This document shows positions 52,384 to 62,283 of a stretch of 64,000 bases of DNA, one piece after another (within the stretch, counting starts at the first letter, position 1; every line of letters begins with the position of its first letter). The notes under the pieces were generated by a model. That model saw nothing but the letters and a program-made list of their open reading frames with translations. It was not told where the DNA came from and searched no databases. The position numbers were made by a program, and so were the translations under genes. The DNA comes from Thermoflexus sp. (lineage in GTDB: Bacteria > Chloroflexota > Anaerolineae > Aggregatilineales > Aggregatilineaceae): positions 1-64,000 of the forward strand of contig DYGX01000009.1 of assembly GCA_020724465.1 (NCBI GenBank), given 5' to 3'.

Positions 52384-53867
52384 CGCTGTCCGTCTGGCGT
52401 CCGGTCGAGCGGCAGATCGATCTGAATCATCGCGCCGCCGCCCGGCCGCGGGAGAGCCTCGATCTTCCCGCCGTGCAGCTCCACAATCCCCTTGCAGATC
52501 GCCAGTCCCAGCCCGGCGCCATCAATTGTACTGGCCTCGCGCGTGCGATAAAACCGCTCGAAGACCTTCTCGCGCTCTTCCGGGGGGATGCCCGGCCCCC
52601 GATCCGCGACCAGCACGCGAACCCACCGACCCTCTCGCCGCACCGACAGCTCGACCGGCGCATCCGGCGGCGAGTACTTGAACGCGTTGTCGAGCACGTT
52701 GACCAGCACGCGCTCGAACAGCGTGAAGTCGAGCCGGACAAGCGGGACGTTGTCATCCACCTGGACGGTGATACGCCGCTGCTCGCTCCCGTTCTCGACA
52801 TTCGACAGCACGACGCCGATCAGGTCCTGCAGATCGCAGTAATCGAACGAGGTCTTGATCGCGCCGCTGTCCAGCCGGCTCATGTCCAGCAGGTTGGCGA
52901 CCAGCCGGTTGAGCCGCCGGGCCTCGGCCCACGCGCTGCGCAACAGTTCGTCCTGGCTGGCCGGGTCGAGCGTGCTGCGGTGCTCCAGCATGCTGCTGAG
53001 CACCCCGGTAATGGAAGCCAGCGGCGTCCGCAGGTCGTGCGAGATCGACGAGAGAATCGCCGCCTGCAAACGCTCTTTTTCTTGGAGCAACTCGGCCTGT
53101 TTCGCCTTGTCCACGAACTGAATCCGCTCGATAGCCAGCGCGATCAGGTTGGCGTAGGCCGCCAGCAAGCGTTGCTGCGCCGGAGCAAGCGGCGCGGCAT
53201 CGTCCCGGAGCGAGAGCACCATCACGCCCAGCGTGGTGTGGAGCGTCTTCAGCGGGTGATAGTGGGCGCCGGACGCCGCGAAATGCGGTGTGCCGCGCCC
53301 GGCCGCCGCACCCCTCTGGTACACCCATCGCACGATCTCGGCGTCGGGGCGGGCGCGCAACGCCTCAAACCCGCCCGGCAGGATGATCTCCACCCGGCCC
53401 GGCAGGGCGCGGTTGATATGCGCCGACGCAGCGCGAACGAGATCGTCCAACTCGGTCACGACCGTCAGCTCCTGGCTCAAGGCATACAAAGCGGCGGTCT
53501 CGTCCTCACGGTGGCGGGCCGTCTCGGCCTGGTTGCGCATGTTGACCGCCATGGCGCTCAGGATGCTGCCCACCGCCAGCAGCCCCACAAAAGCCAGAGA
53601 ATATTCCGGATCGGTCAAGGCGAAGACAAAATAGGGAGGGACGAAAAACAGGTTGAAGGCAAAGGCGCTACAGGCCGCCGCAACCACCGCCGGACCCAAC
53701 CCCCAGCGCAGCGCGATGAACACAATCACCATCAGGTAGAACATCACCATGTTGGCGGGATGGACCGACGAGCGCAGCGGCTGCCCCACCACCGAGACGG
53801 CCAGCACCAGCGCCACACCCGCCGCATAGGGAAGATACCCCTTCGTTCGCGCCCACAGTCCGCGCAT
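52380..53867 (-). CDS. KdpD-like sensor histidine kinase lacking the cytoplasmic N-terminal sensor
   Basis: 495 residues from ATG 53867 (an ATG 7 codons upstream and a longer frame also exist). The DUF4118 membrane region (about 12-110, GYLPYAAGVALVLAVSVVG and FNLFFVPPYFVFALTDPEY) is followed by a GAF-like domain, then HisKA with ISHDLRTPLASITG (His277) and HATPase_c with NVLDNAFKYSP, DRGPGIP and GLGLAICKGIV. The N-terminal KdpD/USP domain that senses K+ in E. coli is missing. It pairs with the KdpE-like regulator, with four bases of overlap. Confidence 0.9.
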   Translation of the reverse strand: MRGLWARTKGYLPYAAGVALVLAVSVVGQPLRSSVHPANMVMFYLMVIVFIALRWGLGPAVVAAACSAFAFNLFFVPPYFVFALTDPEYSLAFVGLLAVGSILSAMAVNMRNQAETARHREDETAALYALSQELTVVTELDDLVRAASAHINRALPGRVEIILPGGFEALRARPDAEIVRWVYQRGAAAGRGTPHFAASGAHYHPLKTLHTTLGVMVLSLRDDAAPLAPAQQRLLAAYANLIALAIERIQFVDKAKQAELLQEKERLQAAILSSISHDLRTPLASITGVLSSMLEHRSTLDPASQDELLRSAWAEARRLNRLVANLLDMSRLDSGAIKTSFDYCDLQDLIGVVLSNVENGSEQRRITVQVDDNVPLVRLDFTLFERVLVNVLDNAFKYSPPDAPVELSVRREGRWVRVLVADRGPGIPPEEREKVFERFYRTREASTIDGAGLGLAICKGIVELHGGKIEALPRPGGGAMIQIDLPLDRTPDGQR

Positions 53868-54081
53868 CGCACCGCCTGCTTTCCGCATCAAGAAAACATC
53901 AAGATTATCCCACGCGGCCGATCTGCACCCATATAATGCTTCTGGTTGGGGCGCCGGGCGCATTTTCGCCCGCTACCCGACCGCACGCGAGCGCCGCACG
54001 GGGACGCGCGCCCGGCCGCGCCTTGTGTCTCGATCAGCTCCCCGCCCGACTCGATTGACGACGTCGAGGAAGGAGAACAGG

Positions 54082-54996
54082 ATGATCAGTGTCCGAAATA
54101 TATCGAAGTCGTATGGCGAAGTTCAAGCGTTAAAGAACGTCGATTTTGAGGTCGCTGAAGGCGAGATCGTCGGCCTGCTGGGGCCAAACGGCGCCGGGAA
54201 GTCTACCACAATCAAGATCCTGACCGGCTACCTGCACCCCGACAGCGGCAGCGTGGAGATCGACGGCCTGGACGTGGTCGCGCAGACGCGCGAGGTCCAG
54301 GCGCGGATCGGCTACCTGCCGGAGACCACCCCGCTGTATCCGAACCTGTCCGTTCAGTCCTATCTGAAGCTGATCGCCGATATGCGTGCGCTGGACCCCG
54401 TCCAACAGCCCGCCCTGATCTCCGAGGCGCTGGCCGCGACGGGGCTGGTTGAGCACCGGGCCAGGCTGATCGGACACCTCAGCAAAGGTCTGCGGCAGCG
54501 CGTCGGGCTGGCCCAGGCGATCTTGCACAGGCCGAAGCTGCTGATCCTCGACGAGCCGACCATCGGCCTCGACCCGACCCAGGTGGTCGAGGTCCGCGCG
54601 CTGATCAAGCGGCTGGCGCAGAACAGCACCATCCTTTTCTCGTCGCACATTCTGTCCGAGGTCGAAGCCATCTGCGACCGCGTGATCATCATCATGAACG
54701 GCGAAGTCAAGGCGGATGCCCGGCTGGTGGACCTCACCGCGACATCCGACGCCATCCTGGTGCTGCAAACCCCCGCCGGCGGCGTGGCCGAGCGCCTGAT
54801 GGCGATGGGCCAGATCGAGCGCGTGGAGAGCTTCACCACGCCGGACGGCTACCCGGCATACCGCATCCGCAGCGAGCGCGACATCACACCCGTGATCTAC
54901 GAAGTGGCACGGCAGGAAAACTGGCACGTGCGCGAGCTGCGCCGCGAAACGATGACGCTGGAAGCAACCTTCAACCGGCTGGCGACGGCTGCATAA
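54082..54996 (+). CDS. ABC transporter ATP-binding protein (GldA/CcmA-like)
   Basis: 304 residues from ATG 54082 with AGGAGAAC upstream. ISVRNISKSYGEVQALKNVDF leads to Walker A GPNGAGKST, the signature LSKGLRQRVGLAQAILH and Walker B LLILDEPTIGLDPTQ. The C-terminal half (about 220-304) is an accessory domain seen in gliding-type (GldA) and related ABC-2 ATPases. It starts the operon with the GldF-GldG fusion 18 bases downstream and powers that transporter. Confidence 0.92.
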   Translation: MISVRNISKSYGEVQALKNVDFEVAEGEIVGLLGPNGAGKSTTIKILTGYLHPDSGSVEIDGLDVVAQTREVQARIGYLPETTPLYPNLSVQSYLKLIADMRALDPVQQPALISEALAATGLVEHRARLIGHLSKGLRQRVGLAQAILHRPKLLILDEPTIGLDPTQVVEVRALIKRLAQNSTILFSSHILSEVEAICDRVIIIMNGEVKADARLVDLTATSDAILVLQTPAGGVAERLMAMGQIERVESFTTPDGYPAYRIRSERDITPVIYEVARQENWHVRELRRETMTLEATFNRLATAA

Positions 54997-55014
54997 GGTG
55001 AGGAGTACGACGCG

Positions 55015-57945
55015 ATGAGACAGATACTCGCGCTGGCTCGCAAAGAGCTGGATGGTTATTTCAGTTCTTTGATGGCGCTGATCTTCGTGGGGGTGTTTCT
55101 GGCCGTCACACTGTTCACCTTCTTCTGGGTAGCGGATTTCTGGGCGCGCGGGCTGGCCGACATTCGCCCACTGTTCCGCTGGATCCCGCTGCTGATGGTG
55201 TTCCTGGTGGCGGCCCTGACCATGCGCCAGTGGAGCGAAGAACAGCAGACCGGCACGCTGGAGATCCTGCTGACCATGCCGGTGCGGCTGGCGCAACTGG
55301 TGCTGGGCAAGTTTATCGCGGTGCTGGCGCTGGTGGCTGTCGCGCTGGCGCTGACGCTGTTCCTACCGCTCACGATCTCGACGCTGGGCGATCTGGACTG
55401 GGGTCCGGTAGTCGGCGGCTATCTGGCGGCGATCCTGATGGCGGCGGCGTATGTGGCGATCGGTCTGTTTATCTCGTCGCGCACGGATAACCAGATCGTC
55501 GCGCTGATCGTCACCGTTCTGGTCGCCGGGGCGCTGCACATGCTCGGCGAGCCTGCGATCACCGGCCTGTTCGGCAGCCGGACCGGCGAATGGCTGCGCA
55601 GCCTGAGCACCAGCGGGCGTTTTCAGAGCATCGAGCGCGGCGTCATCGACCTGCACGACCTGCTCTACTACGTCTCCCTGACCGCGATCTTCCTCGGGCT
55701 GAACATCCTCTCGCTGACAGCGCGGCGCTGGGGGCGCGGGATGCAGACCCGTTCTCTGCGTCTGAACACCAGCCTGACGGCGCTCTTGAGCGTGCTGAAC
55801 ATCATCGCCCTGAACGTCGTGCTGTTCCCGGTCAACGTGGGCCGCTTCGACCTGACCGAAGACCGGCTGTATACGCTCTCGCCCGTGACGCTTGAGCTGC
55901 TCGACAACCTGCAAGAGCCGCTTCTGATCCGCGGCTATTTCAGCGAGCGCAACCACCCCCTGCTGGAACCGCTCATCCCGCAGGTTCGGGATACGCTTGA
56001 GGAATACGCCGTCGCGGCAAACGATAACCTTGAAGTGGAATTCGTCGATCCCATCCGCAACCCGGAGCTGGAAGCCGAAGCCAACCAGACCTACGGAATC
56101 CGCCCGGTGGCGCTGATGGCTGCGGACCGCACCGGGCAATCGGTGCTGAACGTGTATTTCCATATCCTGGTGCGCTATGGTGATCAGAGCGAGGTTTTGG
56201 ATTTCAACGACCTGATCACCATCGAGCAGTTCGGCAGCGATTTCGAAGTCCGGCTGCGCAATCTGGAGTATGACCTGACCAGCGCGATCAAGCATGTGGT
56301 CGAAGGGTTCCAGAGTGTAGACAGCGTGCTGGCCTCGCTGCCGGAACCGGCGGAACTGACGCTGTACTACACGCCGAGCACGCTGCCGCAGGCCCTCGCC
56401 GAAGTGCCGGAGCGCATCCAGACGGTCGCCAGTGCGATTCAGGACGAATCGCAGGGGAAGCTGGTGTTTGAAATGGTCGACGTCGATGCAGACGACAGCC
56501 CGGTCACGCGCGAATCGCTTTACCAGCAGTACCAGATCCAGCCGATCGCGTCCGGGTTCTTCTCGACGCAGACATACCTGCTGCACATGGTGCTGCGGGT
56601 AGGCGACCGGGGCCAGGTTTTGTACCCGTCGGGCGACCTCAGCGAAGCGGGAATCCGCTCCGCCATCGAGTCTGCGCTCCAGCGCGCCGCGCCGGGCTTC
56701 CTGAAAGTGGTCGGCGTGTGGACCCCGCCGGCAACCGGCCAGACGGACCCCTTCGGCCAGCCGATCGCCAGTCTGCAGCAGTACCAGACGATCCGGCAGG
56801 CGCTGCGCCGCAGCTACGAGGTCCGCTCCGTCAACCTGCGGTCCGGGCAGGTTCCGCCCGATGTGGATGTGCTGTTCGTGATCGCGCCGCAAGGGCTGAC
56901 CGAGCGCGAGCAGTATGCCATCGACCAGTACCTGATGCGCGGCGGGTCGGTCTTTCTGGCGGTCAGCCCCTACCGGCTGACGCAGGATCCGGCCGCCGGG
57001 TCGCTGATGTTGGAGCCGGTGGACGGCAACCTGCTCGATCTGCTGGCGAGCTACGGCGTGACGGTCGAGCAGGGGCTGGTGTTGGACCCGCAGAACGAGC
57101 CGTTCGCGGTTCCCATCCAGCGCAACATCGGCGGCGTCATGATCACCGAGATCCAGGCAATCAGTTACCCGCCGTTTGTGGATGTGCGCGCCGACGGGAT
57201 GGATCGCGACAACCCCAGCCTGAGCAACCTGCCCGCCGTCACCGTCAACTGGGCGTCGCCGATCACCCTGGACCCCGAGCTGAACGCGGAGCGCCAGGTG
57301 TCCGAACTGCTGAAATCCAGCGCGAACTCGTGGCATACGCTCAGCACGTCGATCCAGCCACAGCCGGAGCTGTACCGCGAGTTCGGTTTTCCGGTTGGGG
57401 AGCCGCGGCAGCGCTATACCCTGGCCGTGGCCATCCAGGGAAGTTTCGAGAGCTACTTTAAGGACAAGGACATTCCGGTCGAAGAAGAAACGGCGGGCCA
57501 AGGCGCAACGGAAAACACCGGCGAGGCATCCGACGAGGTCGATCCGCTGCTTGCCGCCGGCAAGCTGGAACGCTCGCCTGAAACGGCCCGGCTGGTCGTG
57601 GTGGGCAGCGCCGAGTTTCTCAACGATGCCGTGTTCCAGATCTCCGGCAACCTGAGCAACGAGCGGTATCTGAACAGCATTCAGTTCGTCCAGAACATGA
57701 TCGACTGGTTCAACGAGGATACGGAGCTGGCCGCCATCCGCTCGAAGGCAACCGGCGTGCGGCTGCTCAAACCGATCACCGAGAGCGAGCAGACACGTTG
57801 GGAGATCATCAACTACGCGCTGGCGCTGATCTCTTTGGGCGTGATCGGTGTGATCTGGCGGCTGAGAAAACGCGCCGAAAAGCCGATGCCGCTCACCATG
57901 CCGGACACCGCGCCCGACCAGGTTCAGCCGTCGGCGGCAGCGTAG
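55015..57945 (+). CDS. GldF-GldG-type fusion: ABC-2 permease plus periplasmic domain
   Basis: 976 residues. Residues 1-245 are an ABC-2 permease of six helices (FSSLMALIFVGVFLAVTLFTFF; QWSEEQQTGTLEILLTMPV). After a further TM (about 252-272) a large extracytoplasmic GldG-like part (about 285-930; DUF7088-like, ABC-type_uncharacterised) includes RGYFSERNHPLLEPLIPQV and DVLFVIAPQGLTEREQYAIDQYL. A final membrane helix (about 930-947) ends it. In Bacteroidetes gliding bacteria GldF and GldG are separate; here they are one protein. The stop is 12 bases before the DUF4340 gene. The function in a non-gliding relative is unknown. Confidence 0.88.
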   Translation: MRQILALARKELDGYFSSLMALIFVGVFLAVTLFTFFWVADFWARGLADIRPLFRWIPLLMVFLVAALTMRQWSEEQQTGTLEILLTMPVRLAQLVLGKFIAVLALVAVALALTLFLPLTISTLGDLDWGPVVGGYLAAILMAAAYVAIGLFISSRTDNQIVALIVTVLVAGALHMLGEPAITGLFGSRTGEWLRSLSTSGRFQSIERGVIDLHDLLYYVSLTAIFLGLNILSLTARRWGRGMQTRSLRLNTSLTALLSVLNIIALNVVLFPVNVGRFDLTEDRLYTLSPVTLELLDNLQEPLLIRGYFSERNHPLLEPLIPQVRDTLEEYAVAANDNLEVEFVDPIRNPELEAEANQTYGIRPVALMAADRTGQSVLNVYFHILVRYGDQSEVLDFNDLITIEQFGSDFEVRLRNLEYDLTSAIKHVVEGFQSVDSVLASLPEPAELTLYYTPSTLPQALAEVPERIQTVASAIQDESQGKLVFEMVDVDADDSPVTRESLYQQYQIQPIASGFFSTQTYLLHMVLRVGDRGQVLYPSGDLSEAGIRSAIESALQRAAPGFLKVVGVWTPPATGQTDPFGQPIASLQQYQTIRQALRRSYEVRSVNLRSGQVPPDVDVLFVIAPQGLTEREQYAIDQYLMRGGSVFLAVSPYRLTQDPAAGSLMLEPVDGNLLDLLASYGVTVEQGLVLDPQNEPFAVPIQRNIGGVMITEIQAISYPPFVDVRADGMDRDNPSLSNLPAVTVNWASPITLDPELNAERQVSELLKSSANSWHTLSTSIQPQPELYREFGFPVGEPRQRYTLAVAIQGSFESYFKDKDIPVEEETAGQGATENTGEASDEVDPLLAAGKLERSPETARLVVVGSAEFLNDAVFQISGNLSNERYLNSIQFVQNMIDWFNEDTELAAIRSKATGVRLLKPITESEQTRWEIINYALALISLGVIGVIWRLRKRAEKPMPLTMPDTAPDQVQPSAAA

Positions 57946-57957
57946 GAGGATTGAACC

Positions 57958-59127
57958 ATGACCAGGACCAATCAGGTGCTGTCTGTACTGCTGATCGCTC
58001 AGATCATCCTCGCGATCTTTCTCCTGACACCGGACGATGCCGGGTCGATCCAGGCCGCCGGTCCGCTGCTGGCCGGGTTCGAGCCGGAGAGTGCGGTCAA
58101 AATCACGGTTGAAGACGGGACCGGCAGCAGCGTCGTCGTGCAGAAGTCCGAGCAGGATGAGTGGGTGCTGCCCGACAAGGACAACTACCCCGTCCAGATA
58201 TCGCGCGTCCAGGACCTGCTGAACGGGCTGAAGGGCATCAACCGGAACCGGCTGATCGCCCGCAACCCGGCCAACCACAGCCGGTTGCGCGTCGCCAGCA
58301 ACGACTACGAGCGTCTGATCACGGTCGAGCTGGCGGACGGCAGCAAGCAAACCGTTTATCTGGGGTCCGCTTCCGGGGCCAGCGCGGCGCACGTGCGCCT
58401 GGATGGGGAAGATACTGTCTACCTGACGAACGCGCTGGCATCCTGGCAGGTCCCGGCGCGGCTCACATCGTGGATCAACACCACCTACTTCACCGTCCCG
58501 CGCGACCGCATTGTGGCATTGCAAATCGAAAACGCCAACGGAGTCTTCCAGTTGCAGAAGGCGGACGACGGGTGGCAACTCGTCGGCCTGGCAGAAGGCG
58601 AGACCTTCGACCCGCAGAGCGTCGAACGGCTGCTCACCAGTGTGTCCACGATCCGTATGACCGAGCCGCTCGGCAAGGAACCCGATCCTGAGTGGAACAT
58701 GGACCAGCCAGCGGCGAGAATCCGGATCACGGTGCAGGAAACGGTGACGGCAGCCACCGAAGAAGCTGATGACAGCGAAGCGGCGCTGCCACCTGTCGAT
58801 AGCCTGCTGGTGGGCACGGCCACGCCCGAAGCCACCGAGGGCGCCGAGACAGACGCGGCGGCAGCAACGCCGACCGTCAAGACGGTTGAGAAAACCTACG
58901 AGATCAAGATCGGCCAGGTGCTGGCGGGCAGCAACTACCCGCTGATCTCGTCCGAGTCCGAATTCTACGTCCGTGTGTCGGCGGCGACCGCCCAAACCTT
59001 CGTCGATCTGAAGCGCGAGGACTTCCTGGTCACGCCGGAAGAGCAGGCCACGGAGACGCCTGCCGAAACCGCCACGCCGGAAGCCACCGCTACGCCTCAG
59101 GCCAGCGATGAGAACCAGGGAGGATAA
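57958..59127 (+). CDS. DUF4340-domain protein
   Basis: 389 residues. An N-terminal signal/anchor (about 6-24, QVLSVLLIAQIILAIFLL) precedes alternating strand/helix repeats with DEWVLPDKDNYPVQISRVQDLLNGL and DDGWQLVGLAEGETFDPQSVERLL, the usual DUF4340 features, where two copies of W.L....G..AD...V..LL occur. The C-terminal 40 residues are low-complexity Thr/Pro/Ala/Glu (TETPAETATPEATATPQ). Proteins of this type occur next to GldG-like transporters and are thought to work outside the membrane with them. The precise role is not known. Confidence 0.85.
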   Translation: MTRTNQVLSVLLIAQIILAIFLLTPDDAGSIQAAGPLLAGFEPESAVKITVEDGTGSSVVVQKSEQDEWVLPDKDNYPVQISRVQDLLNGLKGINRNRLIARNPANHSRLRVASNDYERLITVELADGSKQTVYLGSASGASAAHVRLDGEDTVYLTNALASWQVPARLTSWINTTYFTVPRDRIVALQIENANGVFQLQKADDGWQLVGLAEGETFDPQSVERLLTSVSTIRMTEPLGKEPDPEWNMDQPAARIRITVQETVTAATEEADDSEAALPPVDSLLVGTATPEATEGAETDAAAATPTVKTVEKTYEIKIGQVLAGSNYPLISSESEFYVRVSAATAQTFVDLKREDFLVTPEEQATETPAETATPEATATPQASDENQGG

Positions 59128-59622
59128 GCGCCGTTCTCCGGCGGCGGATTCGCTGCCTGAGCGGATCAGCACTCGGCGGTAGACTCGCCCCACTTCCTCC
59201 CCTTCTGGCAACAGGCCCTCACCGGCAGCCCGACATCGCACAGACGGGCTGCGCCCGCGGGGGCCTGTTGCTTTGTGCTACTACACTGGAATCCAAGAAA
59301 CCGCGCGCCGGGGTCGATCGTATTCTTTTTCAGACGCGGCGCAGGGGAAAACGGTGTATTCGGCGGTGCCGGGCGCCGATCCGCCGGTGAAGACACGCCC
59401 CAATTCCCGCGCCGAGATCGCCTGTTCGCGCCGCGTTCGCCGGGCTTCGAGTCACCCCCCCACGCTGTCCTCTGCGTCGATCTCGAAGCATCGCCGCCGG
59501 TCCGTGGCCCACGCCTGTGGCTCCGGTTGCCGCCAGGGTGGCGATCAGGTCATATTCTGGAGGGCCGGTCTGTTTTCAACCCCTCGCCAATTTAGGAGCA
59601 CAGTTTATCTGGAGGAGATGTG
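59128..59622. other. Intergenic region after the GldFG operon
   Basis: 495 bases between the DUF4340 stop and the serine-hydrolase start. It contains the terminator at 59208-59271 and the ribosome binding site GGAGGAG at 59611-59617. Plus-strand frames of about 100 codons near 59273-59623 look like chance, being Arg/Ser-rich and without domain. No clear promoter for the hydrolase is seen, though an AT-poor flank makes a weak one possible. Confidence 0.4.
59208..59271 (+). terminator. Branched hairpin terminator after the GldFG/DUF4340 operon
   Basis: GCAACAGGCCC (59208-59218) pairs perfectly with GGGCCTGTTGC (59261-59271). Inside it GCAGCCCG (59225-59232) pairs with CGGGCTGC (59245-59252). 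The structure is followed by TTTGTG. A strong stem with a weak T-tail. Confidence 0.65.
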
Positions 59623-62067
59623 ATGCACTTTGTGGCAAAGCCAACGATCATCCTGCTGGTGCTCGCTTTGGGACTGATGCTGCTGACGCCCGCTGCGGCG
59701 CAGGACGGCATCGATCTGGTTCCCTTCAGCAGCGATACGTTCGGCGTCGAAGGCGTTCTGCCCGCCGGGTGGAGCGAGGTTGGGCCGGGGGTCTATGCGC
59801 GGGGCGCCGGCGCCGCGGACCTGACCAGTCTCATCATCCAGGCCGCGCCGGGCATGACCGCAGAGGCCCTGACCAACGTGCTGTTGCGCCAACTGGGGAT
59901 CGCGTCGCTGCCGGACAGCACCGGGACGCTGGCGACAGAGGCCTATACCTGGACATTGTACGCCATCGACGTCGCGCAGGCGGGGCTGAACATCCGGGTC
60001 GATCTGGCGCTCGCGGAAGATGACAGGGGTGTGACGCTCGTCCTGCTGCAAACCCTGGCCGACGAATACAACACCCTGCACGATGCGGTCTTCCTTCCCG
60101 TAGTCGAGGCGCTGGCACCGCTTGGCGCAGGGGCAGGCGAAGCCGGGGCCGAGACCCCCGCCGAGGAATCCGTCTACCGGGACCCGGACGGGCGCTTCAG
60201 CGTGCCGATCCCGACCAACTGGCGCGTGGACGCGCGCGAGGGCTATGTCGTCCTGGCTTCGCCGGATGACTTGATCACGGTGTCGTTCGTGGTGGTCGAA
60301 ACCGACGACGTGGAAGAGGCGCTCGCACAAGCCTGGGCCGTCGTCGATGCCGATTTTGATAGAGCGGTGGCCGATACGCTGGATATCCCGGTTTCGGAGC
60401 TCGATCGCTTTGTCCTCTACACCTACGAAATGGCAGATGGAGACGACACCATCGTGCAGGCCGAGGTGCGCGTCCACCAGGGGGTGGCGTATGTTGGGCT
60501 CTTCAACGCCAACCTGACCGCCGCGCAGCAGCGCCAGGCGCAGATCCAGATCATCGACAGCGGCTTCAACATCGCGGCCATCGAAGCGACCGACCTGTCG
60601 GATGTCGAACCGCTGCCGCTCAGCGACGCGCTGATCGCCGAACTTGAGGCGTACATTCAGGCGGCGATGGAGTCCTACCAGACGCCGGGTGCGGCGGTTG
60701 CCATCGTGCGCGACGGCGAGATCGTGTACGCCAGCGGGTTCGGTGTCCGCAACCCGCAAGGCGACCCCGTCACGCCGGAGACACGCATGCTGATCGGCTC
60801 GACGACCAAAACCATGACCACGCTGCTGATGGCGCAGTTGGTGGACGAAGGGGTGATGGCGTGGGACACGCCGGTGATCGAGATCCTGCCGACCTTTCGC
60901 GTGGCCGACCCTGAGGCGACCGGGGTGATCAACATGGAGCACATGGTCTGTGCGTGCACGGGCGTGCCCCGCCGCGACCTGGAGCTGATCTTCAACTCGG
61001 ATGAACTTACCGCCGAAGGGATCATCGAGTCACTCTCGACCTTCACCTTCTTCACCGATTTTGGCGAGGCGTTCCAGTACAGTAACCAGATGGTCGCCGC
61101 GGCAGGCTATCTGGCGGCCCTGGCGGCGGGCGGCTCGTACGGGACGCTCTACAACGATTATGTGACCCTCGTCGAAACACGCATCTTCGAGCCGCTCGGC
61201 ATGGAGGGCACGACCTTCTCGTTCGACGAAGCGCTGGCAAGCGACAACTATGCCCTACCATACGGGTTGTATATGGACTTCACCTTCGAGCCGCTGCCGT
61301 TCGAAGTCGAACAAGCCTTCCTGATCCCGATCACACCGGCAGGCGCGGCCTGGTCCACCGCGCTGGATATGGCGCAGTACATGATCATGATGCTGAACGA
61401 GGGTGTGGCAGCCGATGGCACGCGGATTGTCTCCGCCGATAACCTGGCCCGGACCTGGGAGCCGCAGGTGGCGATCTCAGCCTCGGACGAATACGGCCTG
61501 GGCTGGATCGTCAGCGACTACCACGGCCTGACGATGCTCAGCCACGCGGGCAATACCCTCGGCTTCACGTCCGAGTTCGCCTTCCTGCCGGAGCGCGACC
61601 TGGGCATCGTGGTGCTCACCAACCAGCGCCTCTCGCCGCTGAACAGCGCCGTCCGGACGCGGCTGTTCGAGATGCTCTTCGAGCAGCCTCATTCCACGGA
61701 AGAGGTGCTCCAGTTTCAGCTTAACCTGATGCGCGATCAGTATGCGAAAATCCTCGAGCAGATCGAGCGGACGGCGGAGCCGGAAGCCATCGACATCGCG
61801 GTTGGCGCGTATACCAACGAGGCCCTGGGCGACGTGACGATTCGCCGGAGCGAGGACGGTGTGCTGATCTTCGACGCGGGCGAGTTCCGGTCCGAGCTGT
61901 GGCGCTACATGCCCGAAGATAAACCCGACACAGACACCATCCACTTTCTACTCTATGATCCGCCGCTAAATGGCCTGGGCGTCCGCTTTGAGGCGGGCGA
62001 CGACGGCGATTACCGGATGATCGTGGGCGAAGGCGTCAACGAGTACAGCTTCGAGCGCGCCGGTTAG
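59623..62067 (+). CDS. Secreted serine hydrolase, class C beta-lactamase-like, with N-terminal extra domains
   Basis: 814 residues from ATG 59623 (GGAGGAG upstream; a GTG directly before it is a possible start). Signal peptide about 5-26. Residues about 30-170 and 175-325 resemble one another (two beta-rich domains with FGVEGVLPAGWSEV and FSVPIPTNWRVDA, similar to DcrB/PsbP-like folds). Residues about 335-700 are the serine beta-lactamase-like domain with S-x-x-K (Ser393-Thr-Thr-Lys396), Y-S-N (Tyr486-Ser-Asn488) and HAG (His641). The C-terminus (about 715-814) is a DUF3471-like beta domain. Members act as peptidases or esterases on cell-wall or D-amino-acid substrates; no substrate can be assigned. 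Confidence 0.92.
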   Translation: MHFVAKPTIILLVLALGLMLLTPAAAQDGIDLVPFSSDTFGVEGVLPAGWSEVGPGVYARGAGAADLTSLIIQAAPGMTAEALTNVLLRQLGIASLPDSTGTLATEAYTWTLYAIDVAQAGLNIRVDLALAEDDRGVTLVLLQTLADEYNTLHDAVFLPVVEALAPLGAGAGEAGAETPAEESVYRDPDGRFSVPIPTNWRVDAREGYVVLASPDDLITVSFVVVETDDVEEALAQAWAVVDADFDRAVADTLDIPVSELDRFVLYTYEMADGDDTIVQAEVRVHQGVAYVGLFNANLTAAQQRQAQIQIIDSGFNIAAIEATDLSDVEPLPLSDALIAELEAYIQAAMESYQTPGAAVAIVRDGEIVYASGFGVRNPQGDPVTPETRMLIGSTTKTMTTLLMAQLVDEGVMAWDTPVIEILPTFRVADPEATGVINMEHMVCACTGVPRRDLELIFNSDELTAEGIIESLSTFTFFTDFGEAFQYSNQMVAAAGYLAALAAGGSYGTLYNDYVTLVETRIFEPLGMEGTTFSFDEALASDNYALPYGLYMDFTFEPLPFEVEQAFLIPITPAGAAWSTALDMAQYMIMMLNEGVAADGTRIVSADNLARTWEPQVAISASDEYGLGWIVSDYHGLTMLSHAGNTLGFTSEFAFLPERDLGIVVLTNQRLSPLNSAVRTRLFEMLFEQPHSTEEVLQFQLNLMRDQYAKILEQIERTAEPEAIDIAVGAYTNEALGDVTIRRSEDGVLIFDAGEFRSELWRYMPEDKPDTDTIHFLLYDPPLNGLGVRFEAGDDGDYRMIVGEGVNEYSFERAG

Positions 62068-62283
62068 CGCGTCCTCAAAGAACCGGCGCGGGCTGGCTCA
62101 TCGGGAGCGCCCGGCCTGCCAGGTGCCGATTCGCACCGTGCGCAGACCGGGCGCTGTTGTTCCTGTTGCGGTTCGCGCCTGAGTCAGCGTCATAAATCAT
62201 GGCAATCTGATGACAATCCGCAGTTGTGCGAAGGGCATGGCAGAGTAGACTGTATTCATGGTTTTGAATGTGAGGAAAAGGCC

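Noticed and set aside
53932-53937. TATAAT as a promoter for the ABC operon at 54082
   Set aside because: No acceptable -35 hexamer 16-18 bases upstream.
55363-59241. Very long minus-strand open frame (about 1290 codons) opposite the GldFG genes
   Set aside because: It lies antisense to genes with clear domains, is Arg/Gln/Asp-rich as expected for the complement of GC-rich coding DNA, and has no recognisable domain.
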